In this document: positions 10,601-22,600 of the stretch, in pieces | How positions within the stretch are numbered: position 1 is the stretch's first letter | Layout: every line of letters begins with the position of its first letter | Assembly (NCBI GenBank): GCA_035048495.1 | Contig: CM068549.1 | Coordinates: 19,253,103-19,317,102, forward strand | From: Euptelea pleiosperma | Lineage: Eukaryota > Streptophyta > Magnoliopsida > Ranunculales > Eupteleaceae | Direction of reading: 5' to 3' | Length of the DNA stretch: 64,000 nt | Program-made: the position numbers and the translations under genes | Notes under the pieces: model-generated | What the model was told of the DNA's origin: nothing | What the model saw: the letters and a program-made list of their open reading frames with translations, nothing else | The model's database searches: none

Positions 10601-12999
10601 TAAAAGTTTTTTATATCTAACAAATAAATACTTCAATTATATGGAGGAAAATAATACATTTGGTATTAAATTAATGATATACAATACTAAAAACTTCAAA
10701 TTCTTTTAACAAGCTTTAAGTGCTTCATATGAGATTTTTTTTATCCTAATAAGTTTTATATACAAGCTTTATGTAACATATAATTAATATTATATTTTTA
10801 TTGATTAAATATAGGACTATGGTGGGAAGGCAATTGTCAGGTCTTTCAATCAGATGATCTTAACCATCAGTGTAGCAATTTTAGTTTAAAAAATCAATGG
10901 TCAGGTCTTTCAATCAATAGTCAAGCTAATGATCAAACAACTAAGTAAAAAATCTTTAAACAAAATTAAAAAAAAATTAAAAATTATTTTGCCTAAAAAT
11001 ATAGGTCTATAATATCAAAGACCCACAAATTCGACCTAGTTTGGCGCCCATACGTGTGTCTAATGTGACACATAGTTGTGCCCAATGGGCACAAAAAATG
11101 GGAGACTGAAGTGCTTCATCTTTTAGCTCCAACTCTCATCCATATATACTAAAGGAGCTCTACTCTCTCAAGTAATGTGGAATTAATATTAAACACAAAT
11201 GCACACACCATTTTAAAAAGTCTAAAGCTTTTCTCTTCAAATTTCATTCAAAATTTAATAAAATTGTCTAAAGTATACTATAAAAAATAAATATTTAAAC
11301 ACAACACCTAGATATTTAGGTTAAAAACTTGCTAGTAGCAAAATTATTGTTAGTTTAATAAAATAATAGGAACAAATATTCTTAAAAACCATTGAGAAGA
11401 TCTTTCATACTATTTTTTGTTATTTTAGTATGCCTTGAGAACTAAAATTACATTTATTAATTATTTTAGACATTCTTTTATATTTAATATTTTTGTCAAT
11501 TAATTTATATGCATATAATTGTTGATGGATATAATATAAATGATATCATATGATGATGACATATAGTCACTTCGGTTACATTATAACTATGCAATGGTTG
11601 GTGAATCATGTGCAAGAGATATGGATCTTCATATCCTTGTATACCTAAATAGGTTTTTAATGGTGGATGTCTCACTCTATCATTGCTTATACACATGCTG
11701 CTATCAAATAGTATGATGTATCTTTATCATAAAGGATATAACCTTTAAGTAAATATGTAGGCTTGTATATGTGGTACATATATTGAATGGATCATTTGTA
11801 GAACATCACATGAATTGATCATTATTAAATTAAAATGGAAGTTCTACAAGCAAGAAACAAAGAAATCTTTAGACCTGAGAGATCTACATTTTTTATATAT
11901 AGTCTTTATGACTTTAGCATTGCCAACCATTGATGTCTAAACACAGGCTATAAATGGGCAAGTTGGGTCATGTACGCGATACATGAAGAGACGTGGATGC
12001 TCAACAAGGAATTTACTACTACTTATAATAAAGATTATATTCAATTGATAATTCATTTAAGATTGAACTCAAAAATCCGACTAGTAGAATTTTTGATAAA
12101 AGGGTTTTACCGAAAGTATTTTATTTATATTATATATATATATACACACACACACACAAAAAGAATTTTATGTTTTCTTAGAGTCGAATAATGATGAATA
12201 TCATAATTAATGTACATAAGTCAGAGACTTGACAGTGATTTATTTTCATTCTCAATGGCTTATATATAATATTATGATGTAGAAGGACATGTTTGTGAAT
12301 AATTAATAATAAATGATCTTATAATCATTAATATTTTGGGAGGTTGATTGTAATATGTTGATGAACATCATTCCTTAATCATGTGAAAGTCTATTGAGCT
12401 TTACCAAAATTAAAAAATTAATTAAAGGAGAAAATATTGCGATTAGAATCTCACGCTTAATTAATAGTATTTAATTGCTACTAGGACTCATGATTAAACA
12501 AAATCTGTAGAGATCTCACGTTCTATGGTACAATCGTTCTCTTATTAGAAGCTCTAATCCTTTTTAGAAGTCCAAAACCTTATACGAAATTATTTTTCGA
12601 AGTCCAAAACTCTTTAGAAAATTATTTGACTATATATAAAAGAAGATTAGAGAAAATGAACTCTTGTACACACATTCCAATATTTTTGTCTTTAAGAGTT
12701 CTCTCTTCTCTCTCTTAAATGCAAAGAGTTTTACAGTAAATCTAAAGGAGACGTCCAATAGTTTAAAGGAGAATGTTATCAGTTTTCTAAGATTTCAACT
12801 AAGAATAGCTAAAGTGAACTAGTGTCTGAACATGAAGCTTAACATCTGGGAAGCTACTACAAGATATCTCTTTATCCTTCTTATAAGATTGATAAGATCA
12901 TGTGATTATCATTTCTATCTAGATATTATTTGATTATCTCTTATTAAGAAAAATTAGAATATACTATCGGATATAATTTCGTGACTAACATTTTCAATA
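10601..12999. other. AT-rich intergenic, no gene seen
   Basis: A (TA)n(CA)n microsatellite lies at about 12130-12158. Near 12630-12720 a TATATATAAAAG motif is followed by a CT-rich leader-like stretch (ctctcttctctctctt), which could be a remnant LTR promoter. No coding sequence or complete mobile element was recognised. Confidence 0.45.
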
Positions 13000-14165
13000 T
13001 CCAGATACACAATTAGAAGGCATTGAGTGTGATTCATTTTTTTAAGAGTCCAAAGAAAAGATGGCGAGAGATTTAATTATTATGATTATTTGACTATTGC
13101 CTTTTGGTAGGGGTTAAGGACTATTCACGGGTTCTGCTTCTAGCGATAACTTGTTATTGGGTGGTGGTCTTGCTTATGGGCTCAAATCAATACGTTCTAA
13201 GAAGAAATGTTGAATATCAACCTCATTGATATCATCAATCTCATAAGTATCATACTAAATCTCATTAATTACAAGATATCAAGTTGTATAAGTAAAGAGA
13301 ATATATATGGATTGATAAGAGAACGAAATTTTTTTAAATAGTGATTAGATTGATGACAAAATAAAATCCTGGGTCGTGAATAGTGATTCGGTTGATCTAG
13401 AGAGGGTATGACCCTTTCTTGGAAGACTTATAAAAAAAATATTTCGATTAATAATAATTTATAAATGTACTATATAATACAATAACTTTTACTAATAGAT
13501 TCATACTAATATAATATTAATGTCGTATGTTTAATACGAAACAAGTCTCAAGTTGTAGCTTGTACGGCGATGTGTTGATATCTTCACGAAGTCATGGCAC
13601 GCCAACCATTCATTGATAATCCCTTTTAAGGTTGGCTCTTAGAATTATTTAAATTAGAAATCTAGTTTAGTGGCTGAAGGTGATTTTTATCTTGGTTTAC
13701 ATATCTAATTGAACCTAAATCCAATGTTGTCACTTTCATGTATGTTTCTTATTTTTAAGATTAATAGAAATTTAGTTTGACATCATTAATTTCCTTAATA
13801 ATAGTAAGATTTTTTAATATGGAATTAATATCTTACAACTAGAATTCATCTTTTATCCAATTCGGTTAGTCCACCACCGTGAATCCCACTTAGATTTAGG
13901 TATGAGATTGAGATTATTAAATGACCTTTAAGAATATAAAAATTTTCTTCACTTTTGCTACAATTTCGACAAGAAAAACCCTCATATATACTTGTATTAC
14001 CATTTACAAATGTGGATCAATAATAAGGAATACGGAGACACATACATAACGCCTAGTCCGGTGGCTAATGTGTACCATCCCTTGTCGGAGGTCACAAGTT
14101 TCGACACTCTCATTATATGGTAGTACCATGGGTTCAACTCTTCCTATTATCTACGAGATATTATT
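13000..14165. repeat. Old dispersed duplication, copy 2 (less interrupted)
   Basis: This copy matches copy 1 in three collinear blocks: 13006-13125, 13430-13665 and 13985-14165. It lacks the hAT-type element and the LTR that interrupt copy 1, so it shows the pre-insertion state at both points. The last block contains the SINE-like fragment (14051-14145). No coding content was recognised. Confidence 0.55.
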
Positions 14166-16082
14166 ATACTTTTAATAATACCAACCTCCCTTGCATGGTA
14201 AGAACACAAGGGCAAGAGTTTCAAGAACCAAGTATATTTATCAAATGGTTAAAATCATCTAATCTAGCTAATTTTTCATAAAAAAATCTCACCTACATGG
14301 ATCCTGATTGACAAGTTTCTTTTTTTAATTTTATATTTTTTAATAAAAGTATTTGTCATATAGGTTAGGTACTTATATCCTAAGTTAGATATAATGTTCC
14401 CGATTTAATAATCTTAAAAATGTGACGTACGAAAAATAGAACAATTTGCAAGTTGTAAGATGTCGGAAGCTAATGACATTTTGCAAGCAAAAGGAAGTGC
14501 AAGGAATAGATGCACTTGACAATCTTGGTTTAAGAAAGGATTTTAGAAATATTTAAATTGATGATTAAATTATTTTTTGCATTAATTTTTTCAGGGGCCC
14601 ATGGAGTAAGATGCCTCCCCCATTCAAGGGGACAATATTATTACCAATGAGTGTGTCTAAACTGTAGGCCCCATCTAAAAGATTTCTTGGGCCAAAATTC
14701 AATGAACATTTGATGATTCTAACCATCCAACCAATTATATATTCTTTTTTGATGGCCAAAAATGAAAGCAGGCATCTAAAACCATTTTACTTAAGAAACC
14801 TGGAGACCTTGCCAATGGGTTCTACAACTTTTTTGCATTTCTTGTTGCTTGAAAAAAAGGAACCGATTCCCTATGTAGCCTGTGACTCCTTATTCCACTT
14901 TTCAGCATCCTATTGGCGTTGGACACTTTAAATGTCCAACGACCGGAGACCTTATAACAATCCAAAAAAATTGTTATAAGGTTGATAAAAATATGCACCA
15001 TTTGCATAATATATGGTAGGTACCATCATATGTTTGGTGGCAGTGGGACTACCTAATGTTTATCCAATATATTTTGCGCCGGAGTATGATTATAAAGTCC
15101 AATGTGACCACTTTCATGTTACATATTTTAGACAAGGACAGGTTTCTTGAGTTCACTACAAAACTCTTCTAAGGAGTGGTGGGGCTTTCTTTACACGTGG
15201 CAGATGAGGCAGCGCCGGTCCAAAAAGGGCCCACACATTTTTCCACCTCAGCATTTCTCAATGTGGTGAGTTGCAAAAAAAAAAAAAAAAGACACGATTT
15301 GTCTATTATTAATTTATTTTAGATAGATATAGAGTTTAGAGGCGTATGATGATAATGATGACGATGATGAAAGTTAGAAGCAAAGTTCTTTAAAATAATT
15401 GTTGTGCAATCATGGATTTAAGAACACTACTTATGCCCTCACCATGAGACAATAAGTTAAGCCTTTCACGTAAAATCAATATTGTTGAAAGTTTTGAAAG
15501 GAAAAAAGATTTTCTGGATGGTCACTCTAAAACCTCTTCATGCAAAGGCGGGCTTTTCCTGTCACGAGGAGAACAGATGTAGCTGTGTTTGGTAAAACTT
15601 AATTTTAAGTATGAAAGCTTAATGACTTCCATGAGTTCCATTCTCTGAGCTACTGCACTCCAGCTTCCCTGACTTGACAATAGGCACGCCGATGCCTTTG
15701 CCTACGTGGCCTCCATGTTGGGAACTAATGAAGCTCAGAGTATCCCATCGAATATAAGGACCTAACCAGCATCAGTCTCCAGAGGCTGACTGTGGCTCCT
15801 ATTCGGTCTAAGCAACAGCCAGGCTGGATGGACTATTTCTGAAAAAAATCATTTGGGAGAGGTCTTATGTCTGAAAATTAAGTCAATGTCAATGTGGGTA
15901 TTTTAAAATGTTTATGAAGGCATTTTTATAAGTTTTTAAAGAGAAAGCTTTCATAAAACACAGTCTGAATGGGCCACTAAGGTCTGAATGACTTTTACCA
16001 AATGCGAAATGTCCATAGACAACTGTATACATCGGCCACGCCATGTCTTGTACCTTCCCCCCTACAAATGGCAGCCATTTAT
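14166..16082. other. Intergenic, no gene seen
   Basis: The stretch is unique-looking AT-rich sequence with an A tract near 15275-15290 and a GATGATGATGA-type run near 15348-15372. The short frames present have no recognisable homology. No element boundaries were identified. Confidence 0.5.
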
Positions 16083-16091
16083 TTATTTTTT

Positions 16092-17217
16092 GGGAATTTT
16101 TGACATACCCCCCCAACTTATCTTTGAAATTTGACATACCCCCCAATGACCCGATTTAACATCCATGGCCAACGTTGACTTGTATTGACTGACAAATTTT
16201 ATTTTAAATGACAAAAGTGCCCCCTTCTTCAACCTTCGAACAAAAATAAAAAAATAAATGTGTGTTTGTCCCAAAACCGTAACCCCAAATCAATCAACTT
16301 TAATGGACGATCGACCACGAGATTTCAGTGGGTTGGCCGCCCATCACCGGCGACCAACCTACCGGAGTATCGTGACTGGCCGACCACACTCCTGTGAGTG
16401 ATTTTAGATCTAAAAATCTGATTTTTTTTAAAATGAGTTTTTTATATTTTAGTTCTAATCGTTATATCTATTGTAAAGTTCTCACGTTTTCTAAATAACA
16501 ATATGGTTGGAGTTTCACCATTGATAACCACTGTGACTGCGTTATAACCATTTTTTTTAAACATGGTTAGGAGTTAAAAAAAAAAAACTCAGTTTCTGTA
16601 GAATGATGTTCAGTCTAGTCAAATTGAAGTAAATTCATCATTCTTGAGACCCAGTTTATCCATCTCCGAGTGGAGCTACGATTTTTGTAACCATTGCCTT
16701 ATAGGCTGGTTTTCACGGTCAACAACGTTTCTGGGTTACATACTTGTTACGTTTGGCTGTGAACAGTCAAATGGGTGACAATACTTTAAAGAAGTACAGT
16801 AGGGGATGCTTATTGAACTTTGCCCAGCCTTAGTACTGTGTTGAAGAGAACAAGTGTGGGAAAAGAACTCCACCCAAACAACCCTCTAGCGTAAGATGAT
16901 TCTCAAGGAAAGTGTGTTGGGCACAACAGGACTTAAAAAACGCCCGAGTCCAGTGTGGTTGGCCGGCCACAAGACTCCGGTAGGTTGGTTGCCGGCGATG
17001 GTTGACCAATCCACTGAAATTTTGTGGCTGGCCGTCCATTAAAGACGTTTGATTTGTGGTTAGGGTTTTGGCCCAAATCCACATTTTTTTTTCGGGTCTA
17101 CAGTTGAAGAAGGGCTCAATGACGGGGGGGGGGGGGGGGGGGTATGTCAGCTTTTTCAAATTGTGGGGGGTATGTCAAATTTCAAATAAAAGTTGGGGGG
17201 GTATGTCAAAAATTCCC
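16092..17217. mobile_element. Non-autonomous MULE with long TIRs and perfect 9-bp TSD
   Basis: The element has terminal inverted repeats of about 280-300 bp (16092-~16395 and ~16940-17217). They start GGGAATTTTTGACATACC and contain matched phrases such as ggttggccgcccatcaccgg and gccggcgatggttgacc. The flanks ttatttttt (16083-16091) and ttatttttt (17218-17226) are identical 9-mers. Long TIRs with a 9-bp duplication define Mutator-like elements. The ~540-bp interior shows no transposase. The right TIR carries a 19-base G run (17124-17142). Relatives: 32650-33166, and single ends inside the 47665-54035 array. Confidence 0.85.
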
Positions 17218-17243
17218 TTATTTTTTTTAAAGAGAAAGGCAGA

Positions 17244-17657
17244 GAGCAAGACTTGCCTGACCACCCGTGGTCAGGTAGCTACCTCACCACCTACAATACA
17301 AGCCACGTGGAAATTTATTAGTGACACTGACCGTATAGATGTTTGGCCAATCCCTAGATGGACCGTCAAACCAAAAATCAGCCTGATTAGTGATTTCAAA
17401 ACCGTTTGATTTTTATATGGAAATAATGGTAAATAATGGTAAATAACACTCAAATTCCTACGGCTAAGATCAACCAACGAAAATGACTTCAAATAACGTT
17501 TAGAAATCACTGATCGGGTTGATTTTTGGTTTGTAGGTCCACCTAGGGATTGGCCAAACATCTATACGGTCAGTGTCCTCTAATAAATTTCCACGTGGCT
17601 TATATTGTGAGTGGTGAGGTAGCTACCTGACCACGGGTGGTCAGGCAAGTCTTGCTC
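17244..17657. mobile_element. Foldback MITE, GAGTAAAACTT family, near-perfect palindrome
   Basis: The first ~45 bases (gagcaagacttgcctgacc...) are the almost exact inverse of the last ~45 (...ggtcaggcaagtcttgctc). Each outer arm also contains a smaller palindrome (ctgaccacccgtggtcag / ctgaccacgggtggtcag). The inner arms carry ccaatccctagatgg and its inverse. Length is about 414 bp and it is non-coding. It lies 27 bp from the MULE. No convincing target-site duplication was found. Confidence 0.75.
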
Positions 17658-17889
17658 AAGGAAATCTGTTTGGGCCATTTGACGGAGTACTATAGAGCTG
17701 GAACTTGTGAAATGGTGATATGGAAACTTGTGAACCAAACACCCCCTATGCTAACAACCTTAATTCTACCATTTATCCCTTTAGATGCTCCCATTTTTAT
17801 TATTTTTATTATTTTTTTTTATGCCGAGGGTGTCCGGGCCTCTTAGAGCACCCAACTAATCCCACAGGGCACGGGTGTACCCCCTTCCG

Positions 17890-18093
17890 GATTTTTGAAG
17901 CAGTGATCATGTGCTCAGTGATCGCACGCCACATATACCCAGGGTTACTTTGAAGCAGTGATCATGTGCTCAGTGATCGCACGCCACATATACCCAGGGT
18001 TACTTTTTAAAAAGTCTTTAAATCCAAAGTCTAAACCATGGACATAAGTGGCGCACGATCATTGGGTGCATGATCGCTGCTTCAAAATCCCCA
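17890..18093. mobile_element. Small foldback MITE with a perfect 55-bp arm duplication
   Basis: 17896-17950 and 17951-18005 are identical 55-bp tandem copies (tgaagcagtgatcatgtgct...). The right arm near 18040-18085 is the inverse (gcatgatcgctgcttcaaaa). A family member without the duplication lies at 58930-59085. It is non-coding. The reading frame across 17720-17953 merely translates this repeat. Confidence 0.65.
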
Positions 18094-18254
18094 CCGAATT
18101 TTCTTTACATGTGGAAGGTTGACGTGGCCAATTTAGACCTTCCACCCAATTGACTATCCTCTGAATTGGCCACGTGGATAATGCCTGTGTCCACGTCAAA
18201 AATTCTTCTCATTTAAAAAGTAATCAGAATTGAGATTACGTTAGGTTAAGATAG

Positions 18255-18440
18255 TTTAAGGATCAGGCTCAGGGGACCCCCTTTTTTCTGACCCCTCTTG
18301 GTGTTCGTGTGCTCGGCCATGGATTTCAAGAATCCACCGGTGATTGTCAGCGCCAAACTGGCATCACTTTTTTCACTTTTTGGGGCGCTGACATCCACCC
18401 TTGGATTCGTGTCGAGCATGCCTGAGCCTTTGAAAACCCC
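18255..18440. mobile_element. Foldback MITE (GGGGACCCCC...CTGACCCCTC family), degenerate
   Basis: It shares cagggggacc-like ends, tctgacccctcttggtgttc and gctcggccatggatttcaag with 35555-35735, which folds back on itself. Here the second arm is eroded. The 150-codon frame starting at 18298 runs from this repeat into AT-rich sequence and resembles no protein. Confidence 0.5.
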
Positions 18441-18739
18441 TCTGCCTTTTCTAATTTTGAATTTTCACCCACTGATTTTGCCACCTTGTATAAGAACACC
18501 CAATCCATCTAATGAGCAAATAAAATTTGTAATTTTTTTTATTGAACGACTGTTTCACCCTAATACAAACCATAATTTCTCCATAGAAAATATGAGTGCA
18601 ATACCCCTCAAAGAAATAAAGCATGGTCTAAAAAACGTTTCCAATTATACCCCAAAAAAAATAAAATTAAAAAGACATTATAACAGGGGACATTATGTTG
18701 AAATTTTTACAAAAAATGTTAGTTTGAAAAAAAAAATAA

Positions 18740-18862
18740 AAAAAAATTAAACAGCACTTATTTTGACCATTATGTGACCCATTACGGCCCCATTATAACG
18801 GACATAACAGTAATGTTATATCTCCATTATAATGTTATAACAGTCATATTTAAACCTTGAAA
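18740..18862. mobile_element. CGTTATAACGG-family MITE fragment
   Basis: It contains cattacggccccattataacgg and ends tatttaaaccttg, matching the right end of the 1658-1967 element. The left part is missing or too diverged to place. Confidence 0.5.
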
Positions 18863-19671
18863 CAAAGGACAAAGGTATTGCGACATAGATATTGTTAAAT
18901 GTATAGTCCACTAAATATCGCATTGGTAGTTAACGACGGGCCCTTTCTTAGATGGACCGTGTCCCAATCACACCATGCAATTAATTCTTTAATTTTTTTA
19001 CACATTATGATTACATGAGCATGTGCAAAAGGTGTGCTATCAATAATAATTAAAAAAAAAAAAACAATAATCCCTGCTTCTTCCTAACAGTCTTTTTTTC
19101 TCAAAATAACTGCCATTATATAACAATAAAACACTTGTTATTTTCATTAAATATTTTCACATAACCACCTTAGGCTCTGTATGGTTGCCCTGAATAAGTT
19201 TTCTAGAAATGATTTTTGCATATAAATGTCATAAAACTTTTTCTGTATCAGCACTTTCTGACATACAAATCCTTTTTCTGTAAAACGTTTTTGTTGAAAT
19301 AGCACGTTTAAGTATGTTTAATATAGCACGTTTTTTTTTTTTTCAAAATAAAACAGCCGTTTATTTTTAGAAAAGAAGAAAACCATTGTTCCCATGATTC
19401 ATTTAATTTCACAATTAAGTATTTCTTTTTTATTAATGGTGATCTGACAACATATGTTTCCACGTGAACAGAATATTGTATTTTGTATATGCTTAATGAT
19501 TTCCAATTATACAATGAAAAAAATTGAAGAAACTGAGACTTCAAAAAGCATTAAACCTCACAAAATTGCAAAAATTAAATTAAACAGAAGAAACTAACCT
19601 GGCATATGCCTATGAACAGCTAGAGCTACTAAAGACTACAATTTCACCCTCCTACGAGGCAGGGCAGTAAA
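18863..19671. other. Intergenic / 3' flank of the TIP1-type gene
   Basis: AT-rich sequence downstream of the minus-strand TIP1-type gene. The bases just below 19672 would be its 3' UTR; the polyadenylation site is not resolved. No other gene was recognised. Confidence 0.5.
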
Positions 19672-22600
19672 TCATGAGGCTACGACAGAACGGACATTGT
19701 TCCTTCCGAGGCCAAGACCCAACCCTAATGGGACTCCATTGGCCTTGCCATGGTTGCACTGGGAAGAGTGAACGTGTCCATGATTGGATCTTGTGTTCTT
19801 AGAACCCACATCGATAGCGACATGGCCATTGCCGTTGGTATGATGAGAATGGTTCTCCCCATTTTGCAAATTCGAATTCCTTGTCATCTGCATCATTCCA
19901 ATCTCTTCAGAGAGGCTTTGTTCTTCAATGTGCTCCACATCCTCATTGTAGCCACTGATCAAGAAATCAGAACAGTTCTTTCGGATCCCATGATCATATG
20001 GGTTTCTAAACCGACCACCTGGTCCTCTAAGATAACTATAGCGCATTACATTTGCCATTTCATTTGTTGTGATGTTGCGAGATATCTACAGTTGGAAAAG
20101 AAGTGATTCAATACTACACAAACTGCTGAAATAACAGTGTTCTGATGCAAATACAACATTCTTAAGATCATTTTGGGTTGGAGGAAATGGTTGTATGGGA
20201 GCCCAGGGTAATGATTTTGTGAACCTCACATAAATACAACATGAGGAGTAATGTTTAAGCCTAAAGTTCCTAACGTTTATGGTGTAAGGGTGCCATTGGA
20301 TAAGGCTTTCCTAGAAAGTGTTCGTGCTAAATTCGCATGTGCTCTCTCAAAGGATTATGCTGGGTTCGGAGATCTGAGTACGGATTGGGAGAGACCCCTA
20401 ATTATTGCTTGTGCTAACAAATGTGAGGAAGATATCTATACCATTGAATTGGTTGCGGTTCTAAAGGGTTTTGCTTGGCACTTCAAGATTTTTTATATAA
20501 AAAAGAGTTGACTCATCATCGGTCATTGAAGTGCTTCGCTATCCAAATAGTTGCACTTGGAAAGTGAACGAGATTGTTTGGAAAACTTTAGGAGTACCAT
20601 AAAGAATTTTCTGTAAAGGAATATTAATCATGTGTGAAGAGAAACAAGCAAGCCTGCCAAACTTCCTAGCATTTTTTTTGTAAAAATTGAAATTAAATTA
20701 TCACACCTAATGATTTCCCTGAGCATCTTGTGAATTTTCTAAATGATGATGCAAAAGGTTGTTTATATGCTTGTATGTAAATCTCTGTTTTGGTAAGGTC
20801 AGGTAGGGCTCCATCCTCAACCCAGCTTACTAACAAAAAAACCTTTGTATGATAGCCCAGTAATATGGGCGACCTGTATTAGTACCTAAACCACTGTCAT
20901 GATTCAGTAGTCCCAAATTCACCCTAGCTTGTGCCACTTTATATTGCATTACATTTGATGTGATAATTCCATCATAAACCATCATATAATCGATCGGATG
21001 GCGTTGAAATCACTAATACAGGTCACCTATATTAGCAACCCTATTCCTCTGCTTTTGCATTCTTATCTGAAGTACTAACCACTAGACAGTTTGTCCACAT
21101 ACCTGAGAAGCTTGTACAAGAGTTAAGACTGCAACACCAAAGAAGAGGAAAACGTCCGCAATCAGAAATGAAATAGCACCGATATGATGAGTGCCAGCGT
21201 GGTTCATCCATGCTCCAAAAGAAGATGGAGCCGTTGGATCCGTCAAGACTCCTGCATTGCAAACATTTTTTTAATTTTAGTTCAACAAGGAAGCCCACAA
21301 GGTTGCTAATGTTAGCTCCAAAAAATGGCATAAAAAGGAAAGGAAGTTCTGGAAAACACATACGTATAGAAGTGACTGCGCCAGTGATCAGCATTGCAGA
21401 AATTTCTAGAATGAGAAACATGAAGAAATCCCATTTATTTTTCTGCAATCACAAGTCAATACATAGTTGATCAGATCAAGGGAGGAAAACTACATAATGC
21501 TTACATTCAAACGAGAAAAATCTAGTGGGGACCTCAGCTAGATTATAAGGACAGTCTACCAAGTACCAACAGCATCCTTGTACATGTGCCACGTGAGCAG
21601 GGAGATGGGATGGTCATTCAACGACCCCATCTAGAGATCTATGCCACAAAATGATCCAATTTACTAATCATAGCTATCCAACTGCTGCATCGTTTCAGAA
21701 GTCTAGATGAATGCAATAGGACAGTTAGGATCATTTAAACAGATGATTTTTTTAGTTTGGAGATCGTGACGTGTTCAACAAGTCCTGCCTCCTGAATGTA
21801 TGTCATGCCAGCGTGCCATTGGTAGATGTCCTTGCAGTCTACTCGGAAATTGCCTTAGTTTTGTCTATTCAAAATGATTCAGAGGTGGCATCAAAATATG
21901 AAAAATATTAAAAAAAAAGAGTGAAGATGCAACTCATCAGTGTCAAAGCACCTTGCCAACACAATTTGATACCCAAGGACAGTGATGATCAAATTGTTCA
22001 ACACAACGATCACAGGTGGAACAATGCTTTGCACGAAGTGGCCTGACAATCTAAATAAGAACCCCAAAAAAAATTACATGAGATATCAGTCAGGAGAACA
22101 AATACTGTTCAAAGAAACTAGTAACATACAAAAGAATAAAAACCAGAAGCAGATGGTACCTTGCATGTTGCACAGAGCTGAGACCAATTCCCAGCCAGCA
22201 GAGCAGGATTATTAAGCTCAATCTTCAAAAAAGGTTCCTATTAAAAAAACAGAATAGAAACATATTGTAAAATGATTTGAGGAAAGAAAGAGCAAAAAAA
22301 CAAAGTGAGTCAAGATTTAGATGCAAGAAAATGCCAAGAAAGAAAGCCATGATGTATTTAAGGCTCAATGAGGATGCTGAGAAATTAGTAAGCAAGAATG
22401 AGACCAGGACTACCAATTCCAAATGGAAGACAGGAAAACAAGAAAAAAAGAAGATGCAACTCACATCATCTTTCATATTCTGCGAATCGTGTACATTCAT
22501 TCTGATGTAACCTGGATCCTTCCTACAAACAAACGAACAAAAAGATCAAATGGGACCCGACCCCCACCAAGAGAAGTGTAAGCATGGTCACTTATTGTGG

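Noticed and set aside
17056..17561. Frames over the poly-G tract and neighbouring foldback MITE
   Set aside because: Glycine or proline runs come from the G(19) tract and the rest translates MULE and MITE arms.
18298..18750. 150-codon plus-strand frame
   Set aside because: It begins in a foldback MITE arm and runs into Lys/Asn-rich AT sequence; no domain or splice context.
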